DNA of 64,000 nt from Meconema thalassinum (GCA_946902985.2 OX336389.2:279851527-279915526), one strand, 5' to 3'. Shown: positions 43,512 through 55,501, counted from the first letter of the stretch. Made by a program: numbers and translations. The notes: generated from the sequence alone by a model not told the origin.

Positions 43512-43848
43512 TTCTCCTTAAAGTTGCCTGTCCCGTGGTGTTGGGGTAGCGCGCCTGCCTCTCACCCGGAGGCCCCTTGTTCGATTCCCGGCTCCGTCAG
43601 GGATTTTAGAAACTGACGTGAGGGCTAGAAAGGGCTGCACTCAGCCTCATGAGGACAATTTAGTAGCTGTCTGACAATGAGGCAGTGCCCCGGTCACGAA
43701 AACCAAGATAAACGGCCGATGGGACCCGATGCGCTGACCACGCGTCACCCCAATATCTGCTGGCCAAATGACTGGGCAGCGGTCGCTTAGTAGGCCCTTC
43801 ATGCGCTGTAGTGCAGGGCTTGTTGTTGTTGGTGTTCTCCTTAAAGTT
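43512..43848 (+). mobile_element. SINE-C with perfect 14-bp TSD
   Basis: TTCTCCTTAAAGTT at 43512-43525 and 43835-43848. Head tgtcccgtggtgttggggta, B-box ttgttcgattcccggc, ending in (gtt)n. Confidence 0.93.
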
Positions 43849-44460
43849 ACAAATCATTGTCTTACATTGTACATGTAAACATTAGTGTCTGAAGCATTTA
43901 ATGTCCTTGTGTTTCTTTGCTCCAAATCGTTGGTTAAGATCTTGTAAGTTTGGAAATCATTCATTGTAGGTATTCTTCCTTTATTATTCCCATCTTATTT
44001 GAATTAGTGTATTAGTTTCATGTTTCGATATTGTTTGTTTTCCGTTTTGACAGTTGTGCTTTGGGTAAATTGTTTACTTTGTATCCGAATGTAGGCCTAT
44101 ATGTACTGAAGGATGGCTGCAGACAGGTCCGAACCAAGTACACTAAATAGGTTTAACCAACAAATACAATAATTGTATTGAGCAGGTGGACACAAGGATA
44201 GAAGGGTTCATTCCAAAAACCAGATATGTACAAAAGTTGACTTTTTGAGATAACTACATATTTTTCCTCTTCAAGGCCAGCTCTACGTATGGATATTATT
44301 TCTGTCTCCAAAAGGCAGACAGATCGGGATATATACGAATGGGAAATATTGGGGATTCTACAAAATTAAGCCAAATCTAATTATTTTCCAATGCTTTTTC
44401 AAGTTAGTTAATTACCTGGAATGTTTGGCATTCAATAGTGATTTGTATTCTGTTAGGATT
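43849..44460. other. Unassigned sequence
   Basis: T-rich; no recognisable element. Confidence 0.4.
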
Positions 44461-45152
44461 TACGAGGGTAGATCAAAAAATAAGTTGCACTTCCCAGTTA
44501 TGGCCATTTATTACACTATCTATACAACAGCAACACGCCTATAACGACATACAATGTAACGTCACTTTTCTACATAGTTTCCAAGAGACTCCAAACATTT
44601 CTGCGAACGCACAACCAACTTGTCGATGCCGTATGCATAGAAATTTCCTCCAGCGTTCTGCAACCACACGGAGACGGCGGCCTTCATCTCCTCATCGGTC
44701 TGGGAATGTCGACCACCGTTCTGTCTAATGATCGCATTCATACTGTTGACATTTGCACGGGTCCTGAACGTTGCGGGCCTGCCCTCGCGATATTCGTCCG
44801 TGATATCCATGCGTCCGGCTCCGAATTTCTGACACTACTTTACGATCCCTTGCCGGGAAAAGGCCCGCTCCCCATACACAGCACTAATGTCACGATGAAT
44901 GTCCGTGCAATTCTTCCTTTTGGCCCATAGGAATCGGATTGTCGCACGCACCTCACGTTTGGAGTGAACGTCCAGTCGACGCGCCATTGCTTTTGGCCGC
45001 TATTCACACCATACAAGACGAGACACCACAGCGACCTGCCTAACAGATGTGTGGGCAGTGTCTGTCCCTTTCTCCGCTGTGCGCACGTTTGCGACACACA
45101 GCGCGCTGCTGCAGCGCGTTAGTGCAACTAACATTTTTGATCCACCTTCGTA
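44461..45152 (-). mobile_element. Mariner-like element with TIRs and TA target site
   Basis: TA (44461-44462 and 45151-45152) flanks TIRs of about 29 bp: left cgagggtagatcaaaaaata, right (inverse) cgaaggtggatcaaaaatg, both reaching agttgcact. At 688 bp it is half the length of an autonomous mariner; it encodes a core-deleted transposase. Confidence 0.88.
44562..44987 (-). pseudogene. Mariner transposase remnant, catalytic core deleted
   Basis: From ATG 44987: MARRLDVHSKREVRATIRFL, KNCTDIHRDISAVYGE (N-terminal HTH), one in-frame TAG where Trp is expected, then MDITDEYREGRPAT and NVNSMNAIIRQN. The frame continues directly into DEEMKAAVSVWLQNAGGNFY, GIDKLVVRSQKCLESLG and NYVEK, the mariner C-terminus. 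The DD34D domain is deleted at about the GGRHSQ junction without loss of frame. Confidence 0.85.
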
Positions 45153-45419
45153 CATAATAAATAATCGCATTTGAGGATTAAAATATTTTTATATTTGTAT
45201 TCAACTATGATTTCGGCAAAAACCAGACCAGTTCAAAAGTTTTTATCGGTTTTCTCAACTTTCCACATAAAAATATATTTCCTTTATGAGCAACGTAAAG
45301 CTGTTGGCGAGACAATAGTGGGATCTAGAGTTTGGCTTTGGGGGCGGGGGTCAGAGAATCGAAATTTTTAAGAAAAATTGTATCACTAAAAACGCAATCA
45401 CAAAATAACCAAACGTACG

Positions 45420-45769
45420 AAACCAGAGAGCCTCCGTGGATTAGGCGGCAGCACGCCGGCCTCTCACCGCTGGGTCCGTGGTTCAAATCCCGGTCACTCC
45501 ATGTGAGATCTGTGCTGGACAAAACGGAGGCAGACAGGTTTTTCTCCGGGTACTCCGGTTTTCCCTGTCACTATTTCATTCCAGCAACACTCTCCACTAT
45601 CATTTCATTTCATCAGTCACTCATTTAATCATTGCCCCAGAGGAGTGCGACAGGCTTCGGCAGCCGGCACACTTCATATCCTCGCCGCTAGATGGGGGCT
45701 TCATTCATTCCATTCCTGACCCGGTCGGAGACTGGAAGCAGGCTGTGGATTTTCATTTACAAAACCAGA
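45420..45769 (+). mobile_element. SINE-A with 8-bp TSD
   Basis: AAACCAGA at 45420-45427 and 45762-45769. Full length from gcctccgtggattaggcggc to gctgtggattttca. The 193-codon open frame that starts inside it (45478) and runs to 46059 crosses element boundaries and is most likely fortuitous. Confidence 0.9.
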
Positions 45770-46086
45770 CCAATTTTTTTGCAAGCTACATGGATAGAAA
45801 TTTGATGCGTTTAGCGCACCAAAAATATTCGTACAAATTGCAAAGGCGTGTTTTGCGACTTTTACATCCAGCTTCGAGAAAAGTATCAAGGTACGTTACA
45901 GTTTCGGCAAGTCGAGTTGGTACCGACAAAGGGAGAAAGTCACAGCTTAAATTGCCAACCAAGCTTGCAGTTTGGACGTCGACAAAATTATTGTGTTTTC
46001 GTTTTTTGAGTTTGCCAAAAAATTGGTCTCCGTTTGGGGGGGGTCATGACCCCCCGTGACCCCCCCCCCCCTTGAATCCGCGCCTG
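45770..46086 (-). mobile_element. Terminal part of a hAT-like element
   Basis: On minus it begins CAGGCGCGGATTCAAGG, a C/G-run and ggtcatgaccccccc, a terminal arrangement seen in hAT-type MITEs. The sequence before the SINE-A (about 45190-45419) may be the rest of it; a matching opposite end was not found. Confidence 0.45.
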
Positions 46087-46329
46087 GTCTATACGCAAGT
46101 TTTATTTCATTCGGCACAAATTAAGTTTAACTGTTTTTTTTTTAAGTTTCTGAACAATTACATTTTTTGACTTGTCTGGATCTTGGAATGCAACCTTCAA
46201 TTGCTTAAAGAATATGTTAGTCAATGCGGAAACAAACAACAATAACTTGCATAGCCCTTTTTATTGTAATGGCAATCTCGGCAATGTGCATTATAATCAC
46301 ATTCAAATCCCATCATTTTAATGATTGGT
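46087..46329. other. Unassigned sequence
   Basis: Short gap with no recognisable feature. Confidence 0.4.
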
Positions 46330-47100
46330 GCCCAACAACTACATTTCATTTAATATACCCCTTAGGGGCTCACATCTTGTGGGACGTGGGTTGGCGACCG
46401 CGGGACCCCAGCTGAGCCCGACATTGCTTCCACTTACTTGTGCCGGACTCCATTCAGTTATCTTTATTGTCGGCCTCCCTTGGTCAACACTTGTTCTCTT
46501 CCCACCCTAGCCTAGAGAGTCTTTCAGTTTCCCACCTTAATTACCCTTGTCTCATCTTTCCAAATCCCTCACTCTTCGAGGGGTCAGACTTCTTTTTCTG
46601 TTCATGGTATCTCCTGCCTTCTGCTCAAGACCCTAAAGCAGGCAGGGTGTGTGCAGCCCCACCACTTCTGGTACATCCTGGATAGTGCTACACCCTCAAG
46701 GGCTCACGGCTGGTGAGTTTGGGAGTTGACAATCCCGAGGGACTCCTCAGGTGGGTCCGTTCCCCCCCCTTCTTCTACTGACATTGGGGCGAGCCCCCTC
46801 CTCTTTCCCTTTCCTATCTTCCTTTAATGGCTCTCCTTCCTTCCAAGTCCCTCAATCCTCATTCTTCGTGGATTGAGGGCATTTCTTTTCCTCCTGTCTT
46901 TTATTTCTCTTTTTCCTTTGTAAATTTACTAATTTGTTCTTCTAGTAAGTAAGTAAGTTAGTTGTACGGTTGTAGTTAGATTCAGTTCTATTTTCTTTTT
47001 TCATCATCTTTCATTTTCATCTGAACATTAGGGGCCAATAACCTAGATGTTAGGCCCCTTAAACAAACAATTATCATCATAATCATCATCATTTATTATA
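46330..47100 (+). mobile_element. 3' end of a non-LTR retrotransposon (LINE)
   Basis: A pyrimidine-rich, non-coding stretch ending cattaggggccaataaccta, gatgttaggccccttaaac and (ATC)n. The same tail appears inverted at 5925-5980, and a diverged inverted copy of the pyrimidine-rich part at 48430-49010. A 3' UTR ending in short ATC repeats fits a LINE or its SINE partner; no ORF is retained. Confidence 0.6.
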
Positions 47101-47518
47101 AATTCATTATTGAAAGTATAATGTCACATCAGTTAAATAGTTTCGCCACCACGTGGCAGCAGGGCTACTCAGGGTAAACTATTCGTGCCTGCCCTTTTTG
47201 GTTCCCGTACAACTAGCTGGGGATACCGTGAATATATGAAGAGGTCTGACCCCTCAATAAATGTGGGTATCTGAATCAATTACTAATTCAAGCCGGTGGA
47301 CAAAGCTGTCAGGTGGTAGTGAAACTCGTATTGGTGTGCCGATTATTTTAGTGTACATTGTCTATAGTTATTATCATTAAAAAAGTTGTTACAATATACA
47401 CAGTTTACAAAATTCAGAAAGACTGAACACCTTTTATGTATTTTCTTTCAATTCCTACTTATTTGTTTACCCTGAAAATTGACAATTATTTAATGACATT
47501 ATTGCAATATGATCTGTG
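47101..47518. other. Unassigned sequence
   Basis: No recognisable feature. Confidence 0.4.
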
Positions 47519-48327
47519 GATATAGATGGCCCTGCGCGGATAAACAACACGAATCTGCACGACTGTTATCCGCATCCGCCCGACTTTTATCCGCATCCAC
47601 ACGTTTGTTATCCGAATCTACTGACATTACAATAATATTTTCAATTAGATAAAATATTAAAGCAACACATTTAGTTTTGAGGAGAAAGTCGTTTCCTTGG
47701 GCTATGTACTGTATGTCAAGTTCTGTTTAAAATGAATGTTATACAGCCAGAATTGCAACCCTTTCCAGTTCGGAGTGTTAATTGCGCTTAATGACATAAT
47801 TTGAATGAGAATAGCGTAAATCATCATCTTGAATTTGTAATGAAAATAAAAACATAACGGGAAAAGAGTGATTGTCTGTCTGAAAGACTAGACTTTATAA
47901 CATTTTAAATGCTACATATGCTAAAAATGCTGAAAAATGCTGGGTGAAAGCCTCATGATCATGCAGCGAACTGCGTGAACTCAAAGTCCATTAGCAAGTG
48001 CAAACCAAGGCCAAAGGAGGTAGCTGGCTGGATGATGTCACGCTCACCGGAGCGCGCGGGGAAAAGAGGGACCTCAAGCTGTACTATGACGTCACACACC
48101 TCAGTACATTCCCGGTGCATTTCGTCCCGTCGCCAGACCTCAGCGTAACGACGAAGTCGACAAAATCATTTAAAATGATAAAATATGATATGTCATAATC
48201 ATCCGGGTCTTAGTAATGATATTCAACAAGTTCGGATTGTATTCTAAAAACTATCCGCAAATTTAGTAATGAACATTTTGCGGATATCCGCGGGTTTACC
48301 CGCATCCCCGCAGGGCTTTAGATATAG
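47519..48327 (+). mobile_element. hAT-like MITE with ATCCGC-rich ends
   Basis: GATATAG (47519-47525 and 48321-48327) flanks it. Inverted ends gccctgcgcggat and (inverse) gccctgcggggat. Subterminal ttatccgcatccgc and gcggatatccgcgggt repeats could be transposase binding sites. A GC-rich insert (about 47985-48170) is absent from the copy at 31641-32006. No transposase. Confidence 0.7.
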
Positions 48328-48429
48328 GATATCAAATTCATAGAGAGCAGGAAGAGCAATCACATATGCCACTAAAAGGTACAACCTTGTTTGTGGCATG
48401 CTTATCATTGATTACTATTTCTTTAATGT

Positions 48430-49010
48430 GCAGTAGAAGAAGATATGGAAGACAAAAAAAAAACAGGAGAAAAATAAAGACAAAAAGAAGGAAAGTATTG
48501 CCCTCGACCGTCAAAGAATGAGGATTGAGGAACTAGGAAGGAAGATCATGAATGGATAATGAAGAAGGGAAAGAGAAGAGGGTTCATCGCAAAATCGAGA
48601 GAAAGGGGGGGGACACGGACCGAGCTCAAGAATCATTTGGGATCGCCAACTTCCGAACTCACTGAGGGTGTCGATCATATAGCACTATTCAGAGGGCACT
48701 ATTCGTGGTTGGATACTCACACCCTGCCCCTTTAGGCTGTCTTACAACCAGCAGGGAAGATAAAGGTCTGGCCGCTCGATTAATGAGGGTATCAGACAAA
48801 AGGACTAATTAAGGCAGGATAATAGAAGGTACCCTAGGCCTCGGATACCCGAGGGTGAGAAGAGAACAAGAGTTGATCAAGGTAAGCTGACATGAAAGAG
48901 AAAGAGAGGAGCTCGGGACAAGTAAGTAGAAGCAATGTAATTTTCAGTTAGGGTTCCAGCGCTGTCAATCTATATACGTCTCACTGGTTGTGAACCCCTG
49001 AAGGTGACTC
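48430..49010 (-). mobile_element. Diverged LINE 3'-end copy
   Basis: Purine-rich on plus (gaagaagggaaagagaagag, gaggattgaggaactaggaa), i.e. the inverse of the pyrimidine-rich block at 46330-47000. The ATC tail is lost. Confidence 0.45.
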
Positions 49011-49135
49011 CGAAATGATACAGTACATTTCAGTGCATGCTTGACTGTAGGTGAGGATCAATGACTCCCTTCAACAGGGATAATATCGACCAATAATATC
49101 GACGGGTATAATTTTGAGAGAGTCGAGATATAGGC

Positions 49136-49633
49136 TACATTCGAGTACCACTAATCCGACCTAATTGGGACCGAACCCTGTTCGGATTTGCGAAAATTCG
49201 GATTAGGTGGATTTTCGTCAATTACGACAACATATTGACTTTAAGGCTTGAAAACCAATTACACTGTACTGTAATGTTTTAATAAGCTAAGTTGGCGTCT
49301 ATCTAGCCTGAGCAGCCTGGTGAAAGTCGGAATTCTTTTTAACGTAAAAAAGAATTGCATTCAAACTTTGTTATCCACATTTTTAGTAGGTCTAGGACTT
49401 CCATTTTTTTAGGTTTTGTGTATAAGATAGCCGACAGATTCACTGTTTACTCCTGTAGCATTAATTTCATGTTTTTCTGTGCAAATAAATTTACGTTTTT
49501 ACTTGGAAAAACTAGTTTAATCTTAATCCTTATATTCTCCTGTTTTTAAATTAAAAACAAATTTTAATATATATTTTTTCCTAGCCCTGTTCGTATTAGG
49601 CGGATTTTCGGATTAGCAGGGTTCTCTACTGTA
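49136..49633. mobile_element. Pogo/Tigger-like MITE
   Basis: Inverted ends of about 50 bp: left tacattcgagtaccactaat, right (inverse) tacagtagagaaccctgcta, both continuing through aatccga...cctaat...accctgttcgg-like blocks, with TA at the edges. A CAGTxGAACC-type end and TA duplication fit pogo elements. Interior non-coding, 498 bp. Confidence 0.65.
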
Positions 49634-49646
49634 TTTGGGTTCGATA

Positions 49647-50332
49647 CTGATGACTAGGCTAAGGCCCGGAAGTTCATGCACTATTAAATGAATAAATATG
49701 CATGCAAAAATGCACTAAATATGGGCCAAGTATGCATCACGTTTCAAAAATATGCACTAGGAAATAACTACGGCAATTACTATCACTCCGTCGTCTTTAG
49801 CGTTTCTGTTTCGAATATAAAGAACATATGAACAGACGGACATATACAGTAACTACACATTTTTTAAATATCTCAACTAGGAAAAAGTTTTAAAGTAGGA
49901 ATTGTTATTTTATGGAACTTCAAGCGGTGTTGACCATCAATAATTATTTTATTATGTTAATTTTTAAGTATAACTGATTTTTGCAATTTTAATAGCAATT
50001 GATTTTTAAATTAAAATAATGTTTCAATATTGACATAGTGCTGAATAAAAATAATTGATATTAACTTGCAAAAGGTCTGAAACGTACAGGTATTAAAATA
50101 ATTTCGGTAATATTCTGGGATATACCTCTTGTAGTCTGAATCAAAATATACGACTTGAAGAACGAAAGTAACCAAAAGCGCTTCAAAACAACAGGAAATT
50201 AGAATATACGCCCTTCTCAAGCAGAGATACGCACTTAAACAGGCAAACAAGAAAAATAAGATGCAGTGTGCCAAAATAACCAAAATATGCAAAAATATCA
50301 TTTTGCATGAACTTTCGGGCCTTTCTGATGAC
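49647..50332. mobile_element. hAT-like MITE with perfect 8-bp TSD
   Basis: CTGATGAC at 49647-49654 and 50325-50332. Inverted ends aaggcccggaagttcatgca (left) and the inverse of tgcatgaactttcgggcctt (right), followed by repeated atatgca/tgcatat subterminal motifs. 670 bp, no transposase. Confidence 0.88.
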
Positions 50333-50917
50333 CAGACGTTAGGTGGAGCAGGAGTTGCGACGAAGGATCATCGTGTCTTCTCTAGTCTAAACACTCTCTT
50401 TACGTTGCATTTGGTAGCGCAGAATAGCTAAAACACACTATTACATAATATTAGCAAGACCGGACTCCGTGTATGATTGTGAGGAAATAGGTGACTTCAC
50501 CATTGTTGGAAGAAAAAGTTTGTGCGCTAGAAAGGAAGGTGCTGACGAAGGTCTATAGGACGACTCCCAACATCGATGCCGGATGATGGGAAAGTACTGT
50601 AGACAGAGGAGAGACATGTATCAAAGTCTTGGAAAGGTGTACAAGACACTAATGTTTGTAGCCTATATGTTGTGAGGGCAGACGGACGCTCCCAAACCCA
50701 GTGTTGAAGTTCCACCCACTTCGGAGACGTTGAGGAAGGTGATCAAAAGAGGTGGAAGGTAGCGGTGATGAAGGATGGGACTAGGTTGAGTCAACAAACA
50801 CCATGGAAGATGCAAGGTACAGTACAGGAAAAAATGTGTTCACATGTTGCGATAAATGCTGGTGACTGAGTTATTACTCTGCTGTGCAATGTTTACTTGT
50901 GATCAGATATTCTGTAA
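50333..50917. other. Unassigned sequence
   Basis: No recognisable gene or repeat. Confidence 0.4.
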
Positions 50918-51599
50918 CAGGGCCATCCAGTCATTGCGCTCCGGAAGTCCAGCCACGCTCGGGGAGCATTGGGCAGTCAGACTAGCGCTCCTTCCCCTAC
51001 CACTACATTGTGGCAGCGAGGAGACGGACGATATTCGGACCACGCTGACTACGTACAGTCGTGCGGCCGACGGCTCTTGTGGGATTGTTGGCATATTAAT
51101 AGGGCTGTTTTGCCATAACAATTATACCGCATATACAAATCGAATGGTACTCCGATGTATGGAATGTGCAGGAAACGAACACAAGTGTTAAGTAAAGAAC
51201 ATTGTGATTCATTCCAAACTGAAATGTGAATATATTAGAGAGGAAAATTCAACAACAAATTGTGTTCTTTATAACACATTACATCTATGTTGCACACTAA
51301 ACATTTGGCACGCCCTTTATTAGCAGTGCAGAAAAATGACATTTCCCGTTCTGCTTCAACACTCCTTTTTTGTATGCTGTTCAGTCATGACCACTGCAAA
51401 ACTGATTTACTTACACGCTGTCAACAAAGCGCATTGGACTAGACTAGTGACTGATGGATCGGCTGCACCCTTCAGCGCGCTCAGCCAGCCAAGCTCCTCC
51501 CACCACTTCTGAAACTACCTTCCAACAAAGCGCTCGGAGCACTGGCTTAGAGCGCGGCCGGAGCGCTTGCGCTCGGGACGCGCTGTCTGGATGGCCCTG
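50918..51599 (+). mobile_element. hAT-type MITE, copy 2
   Basis: cagggccatccag (50918) and ctggatggccctg (ending 51599), perfect 13-bp TIRs. Homologous to 8962-9691 but inverted and without the 48-bp internal duplication. Flanks ttctgtaa and ctagaggc do not match, so no TSD. The right end abuts a 42-bp tandem array exactly. Confidence 0.8.
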
Positions 51600-52195
51600 C
51601 TAGAGGCTGTTGATGAGTGTATTACAGTCCATCGTAAAGGCCTAGTGGTTGTTGATGAGAGTATTAGAGTCCATCCTTATAGTCTAGAGGTTGTTGACTA
51701 GTGTATTTGAGTCCATCCTAGTGCTCAAGAGGCTGTTGATGAGAGTATTAGAGTCCATCCTAATGGTCTAGACTCTAGAGGTTGTCTAGACCATTATGGT
51801 CTAGAGGTTGTTGATGAGTGTATTTGAGTCCATCCTAGTGCTCTAGAGGCTGTTGGTGGGAGTATTAGAGTCCATCCTAGTGTTCTAAAGGTTGTTGATG
51901 GTAGTATTAGAGACCATCCTAATGGTCTAGAAGTTGTTGATGAGTGTATTCGAGTCCATCCTAATGGTCTAGAGGTTGTTGATGGGAGTATTAGAGTCCA
52001 TCCTAATGGTCTAGTGGTTGTTGATGGGAGTATTAGAGTCCATGCTAATGGTGTAGAGGTTGTTGATGGGAGTATTTAACTTTTGAGTCCACCCTAATGG
52101 TCTAGACTCCGTAGGTTGTTGATGGGAGTATTAGAGTCCAACCTAACGGTCTAGAGGCTGTTGATGAGTCCAATGGTCTACATAGGTTGTTTATG
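51600..52195. repeat. 42-bp tandem array
   Basis: About 14 imperfect units of gttgttgatgggagtattag plus agtccatcctaatggtctag. Some units are rearranged (51765-51810 contains a partial inverted gtctagacc stretch). No gene association. Confidence 0.95.
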
Positions 52196-52730
52196 AATAC
52201 TAGACTTGATATTTACTGTGCTCTGCTTTGTTTCATTTCATTATTCTCGATAGAAACGTGACAATTAAACCCTTGCTGCCAGTAGAATCAAACTTGTGAT
52301 TTGCTGGAAGTGAATTGACGTTCTATTTGTTTGTTTGCTCACGTACAATTTTGTGCAGAAGTGTACCACCAATAGTGTCCCCAGCTTTGGTGATCCACAG
52401 TGGAGGGTAGGAAGCTAAGCCTGTCTAATGGGCGCACATCATTGCATGCAGATTACACGGGCTCACTGCCGCAAGGGAGCTAAGCCCTGACTGCTCGCTC
52501 GTGAGGGGCGCCTCTAGTCCGGCTACCGCGTCAAATGAACAGGAAATTGCGAAGGGAAAACACGTAATTGCAATTTAAATTTTATGCATTGCAGAGTAAA
52601 TCCCAGTTTTGGTGACTAACGTTTGTTTTCTCCAATCATGTAGAAAGAATCTGACTGCAGAGGGCATTTAATCTGCCATCTGTTTTATACACATGGGGTA
52701 ATTACTCTCCCTTCTCTCCGCATAGTAGTA
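52196..52730. other. Unassigned sequence
   Basis: No recognisable feature. Confidence 0.4.
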
Positions 52731-52735
52731 ATAAT

Positions 52736-52736
52736 G

Positions 52737-52774
<38 letters not shown>
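52736..52774. repeat. AAT microsatellite
   Basis: About 12 AAT/ATA units. Confidence 0.95.
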
Positions 52775-53000
52775 CATGGCAAATATATTGCAGAATTGAG
52801 CCCAGGGACCCAGTGGCACGCTCGATGAGTGGAAGGGGAAGCGGGGATGTAGCCCAGGGGCGCGTGATGGTTTACAGTTGACAAATACACTCAAATTAAT
52901 TTCTAAACCAGTTGTTGTTTTGTTTTTTCATAAGACTGTGTTCAAAGTAAATGCTTTCAATGAATAGTATCCAAAACATTACAAGCAGGACTCGAACGAA

Positions 53001-53856
53001 TTTTATGATCGACGATGTCGAAATGTAAATATTATATGTCAGAAAACTGTAACATAATGAGGGTCATTATAGTACTATTCTTCATTATGAGACAGTTTCC
53101 CCAGCCAATCAGAGCTCATTCATTGACCAATTAGGTAAGGATAGCTTCGCGCATGCGCTCAAAATCCAACATGTCGGACATGAATTACATGATTTGAAAG
53201 TTCAAATTGGATATCGGATCAACCATTGTAGTTACAATCCCAAACACAAAGACAAAATCAGCACGAACCTTTACGGTAACAAGAAAATACTATGACATAT
53301 GCAGGAAGTTAGCAACACAGCATCCTTCTATATAAATTACTGACGTGGAAAGTGCACCGTCCCATATGTTCGCGTAAATAAACTGGCGAATATGAGACAA
53401 GAAATAGCACTGTACCTTAATATCCCCAACCCAAATTTCTACACAGCGCATTGCATGCAAACGACTTCGGTGACAATATTAGTGAATGCTAGTACTGATC
53501 GGCACTAGACATCATGCAGGCTGTAAACAATAGCATTGCCAAGCAAAGTAAATGGTCTCTGATTTCGAAATTCTTTGACCCACGCATGCACTCTATTCAG
53601 TCAGCAAACCACCCAGCGCGCTCTGTTCACTAACTGAAGTTATTGAATCCCACATATACAGTATGTATGAATATCTATGTTAAAACATATAATAAAGTTA
53701 TAATTATCGTCGAACACAAACAGACAGTCGTATGCAACTCGCCTATAATATAATTAAGACACTCGTATGGAAATTATAAAACTCGCTACGCTCGTTTTTT
53801 AAACATACTCGTGTCTTAATTATTGCCATTATAGGCTCGTTGCATAATGTACTATT
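53001..53856 (-). repeat. Palindrome-ended DNA repeat R, copy 2
   Basis: Inverse of 34866-35704 over nearly its whole length, including the tgtcggacatgaattacatg and agtgcaccgtcccatatgtt blocks. Its right-end palindrome (53734-53750 with 53826-53843) has longer arms than copy 1, and the loop has the opposite orientation relative to the element. Confidence 0.75.
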
Positions 53857-54567
53857 ATAATCATCCATTGTGTATTTCGCTTCTCACCCGGGAAATAGGA
53901 GTTGTCCATTTAATTTATAACGCACGGAAATTGAATATATCCTTATTAGGGGGTAAGTTTCTATTTCAAACTCAAAAATTCCACTATCTACTGCATGCAC
54001 CTCCGAAAGAAGTACGGCTCATTCATGTGGCCCGTGTAACGAAAATTAAATTTATATTCAAAGTTATCAAATACTTGAAGTAAACCAACAAGTAATGTCA
54101 GACAAAATGAAGTTGCTGAAGATCTCAAAACCAAGTAAACAGGTATTCAATATGAACATGCTGAATTCCATGGAGTTATTTATGGATTAAACAACTACAA
54201 GCTCAATGCTTCCAAAATTATATAACATGTTGCAAACAAAAAATGATGGAGGGGCCCGGAAGACCTCGACCTAGGGCCCGTGATCGCTCTCTAGGGCCCT
54301 GCCTATTGGCAACATAAAATATTACGAATTATAAAAACCTATCATATCCCTAAATAGGGTAACGGACTCCTACCATCCTGTTCATCAGAACTCACTGGGT
54401 GAGCTAGTCCCTGAGAGCGTGTTTCTCATGTAATGTTATGTTCCAAGTTATTGAACACACATTAATAATCAAATAACTAATTTGTCCATTGACTTCATAC
54501 CAATAATATTTACCCTAAAAGTTCAGACTGACCATTTTAAGATCATATATTATCGTCCATCCCTCTG
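53857..54567. other. Unassigned sequence
   Basis: Nothing recognisable; a 78-codon plus-strand frame at 53847 lacks motifs. Confidence 0.4.
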
Positions 54568-55501
54568 CCAATTACTGCCACGTTAAGAATGATTCTGTAT
54601 ATTTCTGTCTGTCTCTCCTTGTCCTTGCCCACTGAACACCAACCACATCAATGATTTTCCGAGAGAATCTTTGCGTTGGACGTTCTCTGTTTATTTTTCC
54701 AATCCTGGGATCCCATATCGTTGCGATGTAGGCCCGTCCTAGCCACGTGTCCGCTCCAAGCCTATTCAAAAGCTCTCGCTTCTTCTTCGCAATTCCTCGT
54801 TCCGTACCACATCAGCGAGGTAAATTTCAGCATTCTCCTCTCGATTTTCCGTTGACTGTCTTTTAGGGAGCGTCCAAGCCATAAAGAAGAGCTGGGAATA
54901 ATAGAATTTTTCAGGATATCAAACCTTTTGTGAAGGTAATTACTTTTTTAAAGAGAAGGAATTTAATATCCCCCAGAATTTGCCCCAGGCGAGTATAAGT
55001 CTTCTTTGACGTTCCTTGTCCATTTTTCTCTTCAGACATACTCTTTGGCGCAGATAAAGATATTCCCCACAGTACTCTATTAATGTGCCATCCATTACAA
55101 CAAGTGACTGAGTGGTGTTGGTCATGAGTTTGGTCTTGGAAGGGTTCAATTTATAAACCAACTTCCCTACTTCTTTCCGTCAACTCAACTAGCGTACGTT
55201 GAAGATCTCTTGCAGATTTGGCAAAATTCAGAATATTATCTGAAAATATGAGATTGAACAACTTTCCTATATTACAGCTGTTACCCCACCCTTAGTTGTT
55301 CCTATTCGATTTCCTGCTGACCATCTCTAGGGTGCATGTGAAGAGTTTCGTGAAAATGGTGGACGTTTTCTTTGTTCTTAGGACATCTCCTTCGATTTCT
55401 GGCCTTGATCTCGTTATGCAGTTCATGTAAATTTTCCCAATCAATCCTTTAGGCCTATATATTTTTGTGAACAGAAAAAGCTTTATTTGAATCCAGGACA
55501 C
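54568..55501 (-). pseudogene. LINE reverse-transcriptase relic
   Basis: Three minus-strand pieces in collinear order. 55501-55292 has TIFTKLFTCTLEMVSRKSN, corresponding to the RT stretch after RGVRQGD. 55161-54940 has LNPSKTKLMTN, VMDGTLIEYCGEYLYLRQRV and LAWGKFWGI, the late-RT region. 54779-54572 has RLGADTWLGRAYI, INRERPTQRFSRKIIDVVG and QWARTRRDRQKYTESF, the C-terminal end. Frames are broken between them, so it is an old dead copy. Clade (RTE, CR1 or relative) not determined. Confidence 0.75.

Noticed and set aside
45478..46059. 193-codon open frame on plus
   Set aside because: It starts inside SINE-A and runs through a hAT-like end; similar frames appear in every SINE-A copy simply because the SINE is open in that phase.
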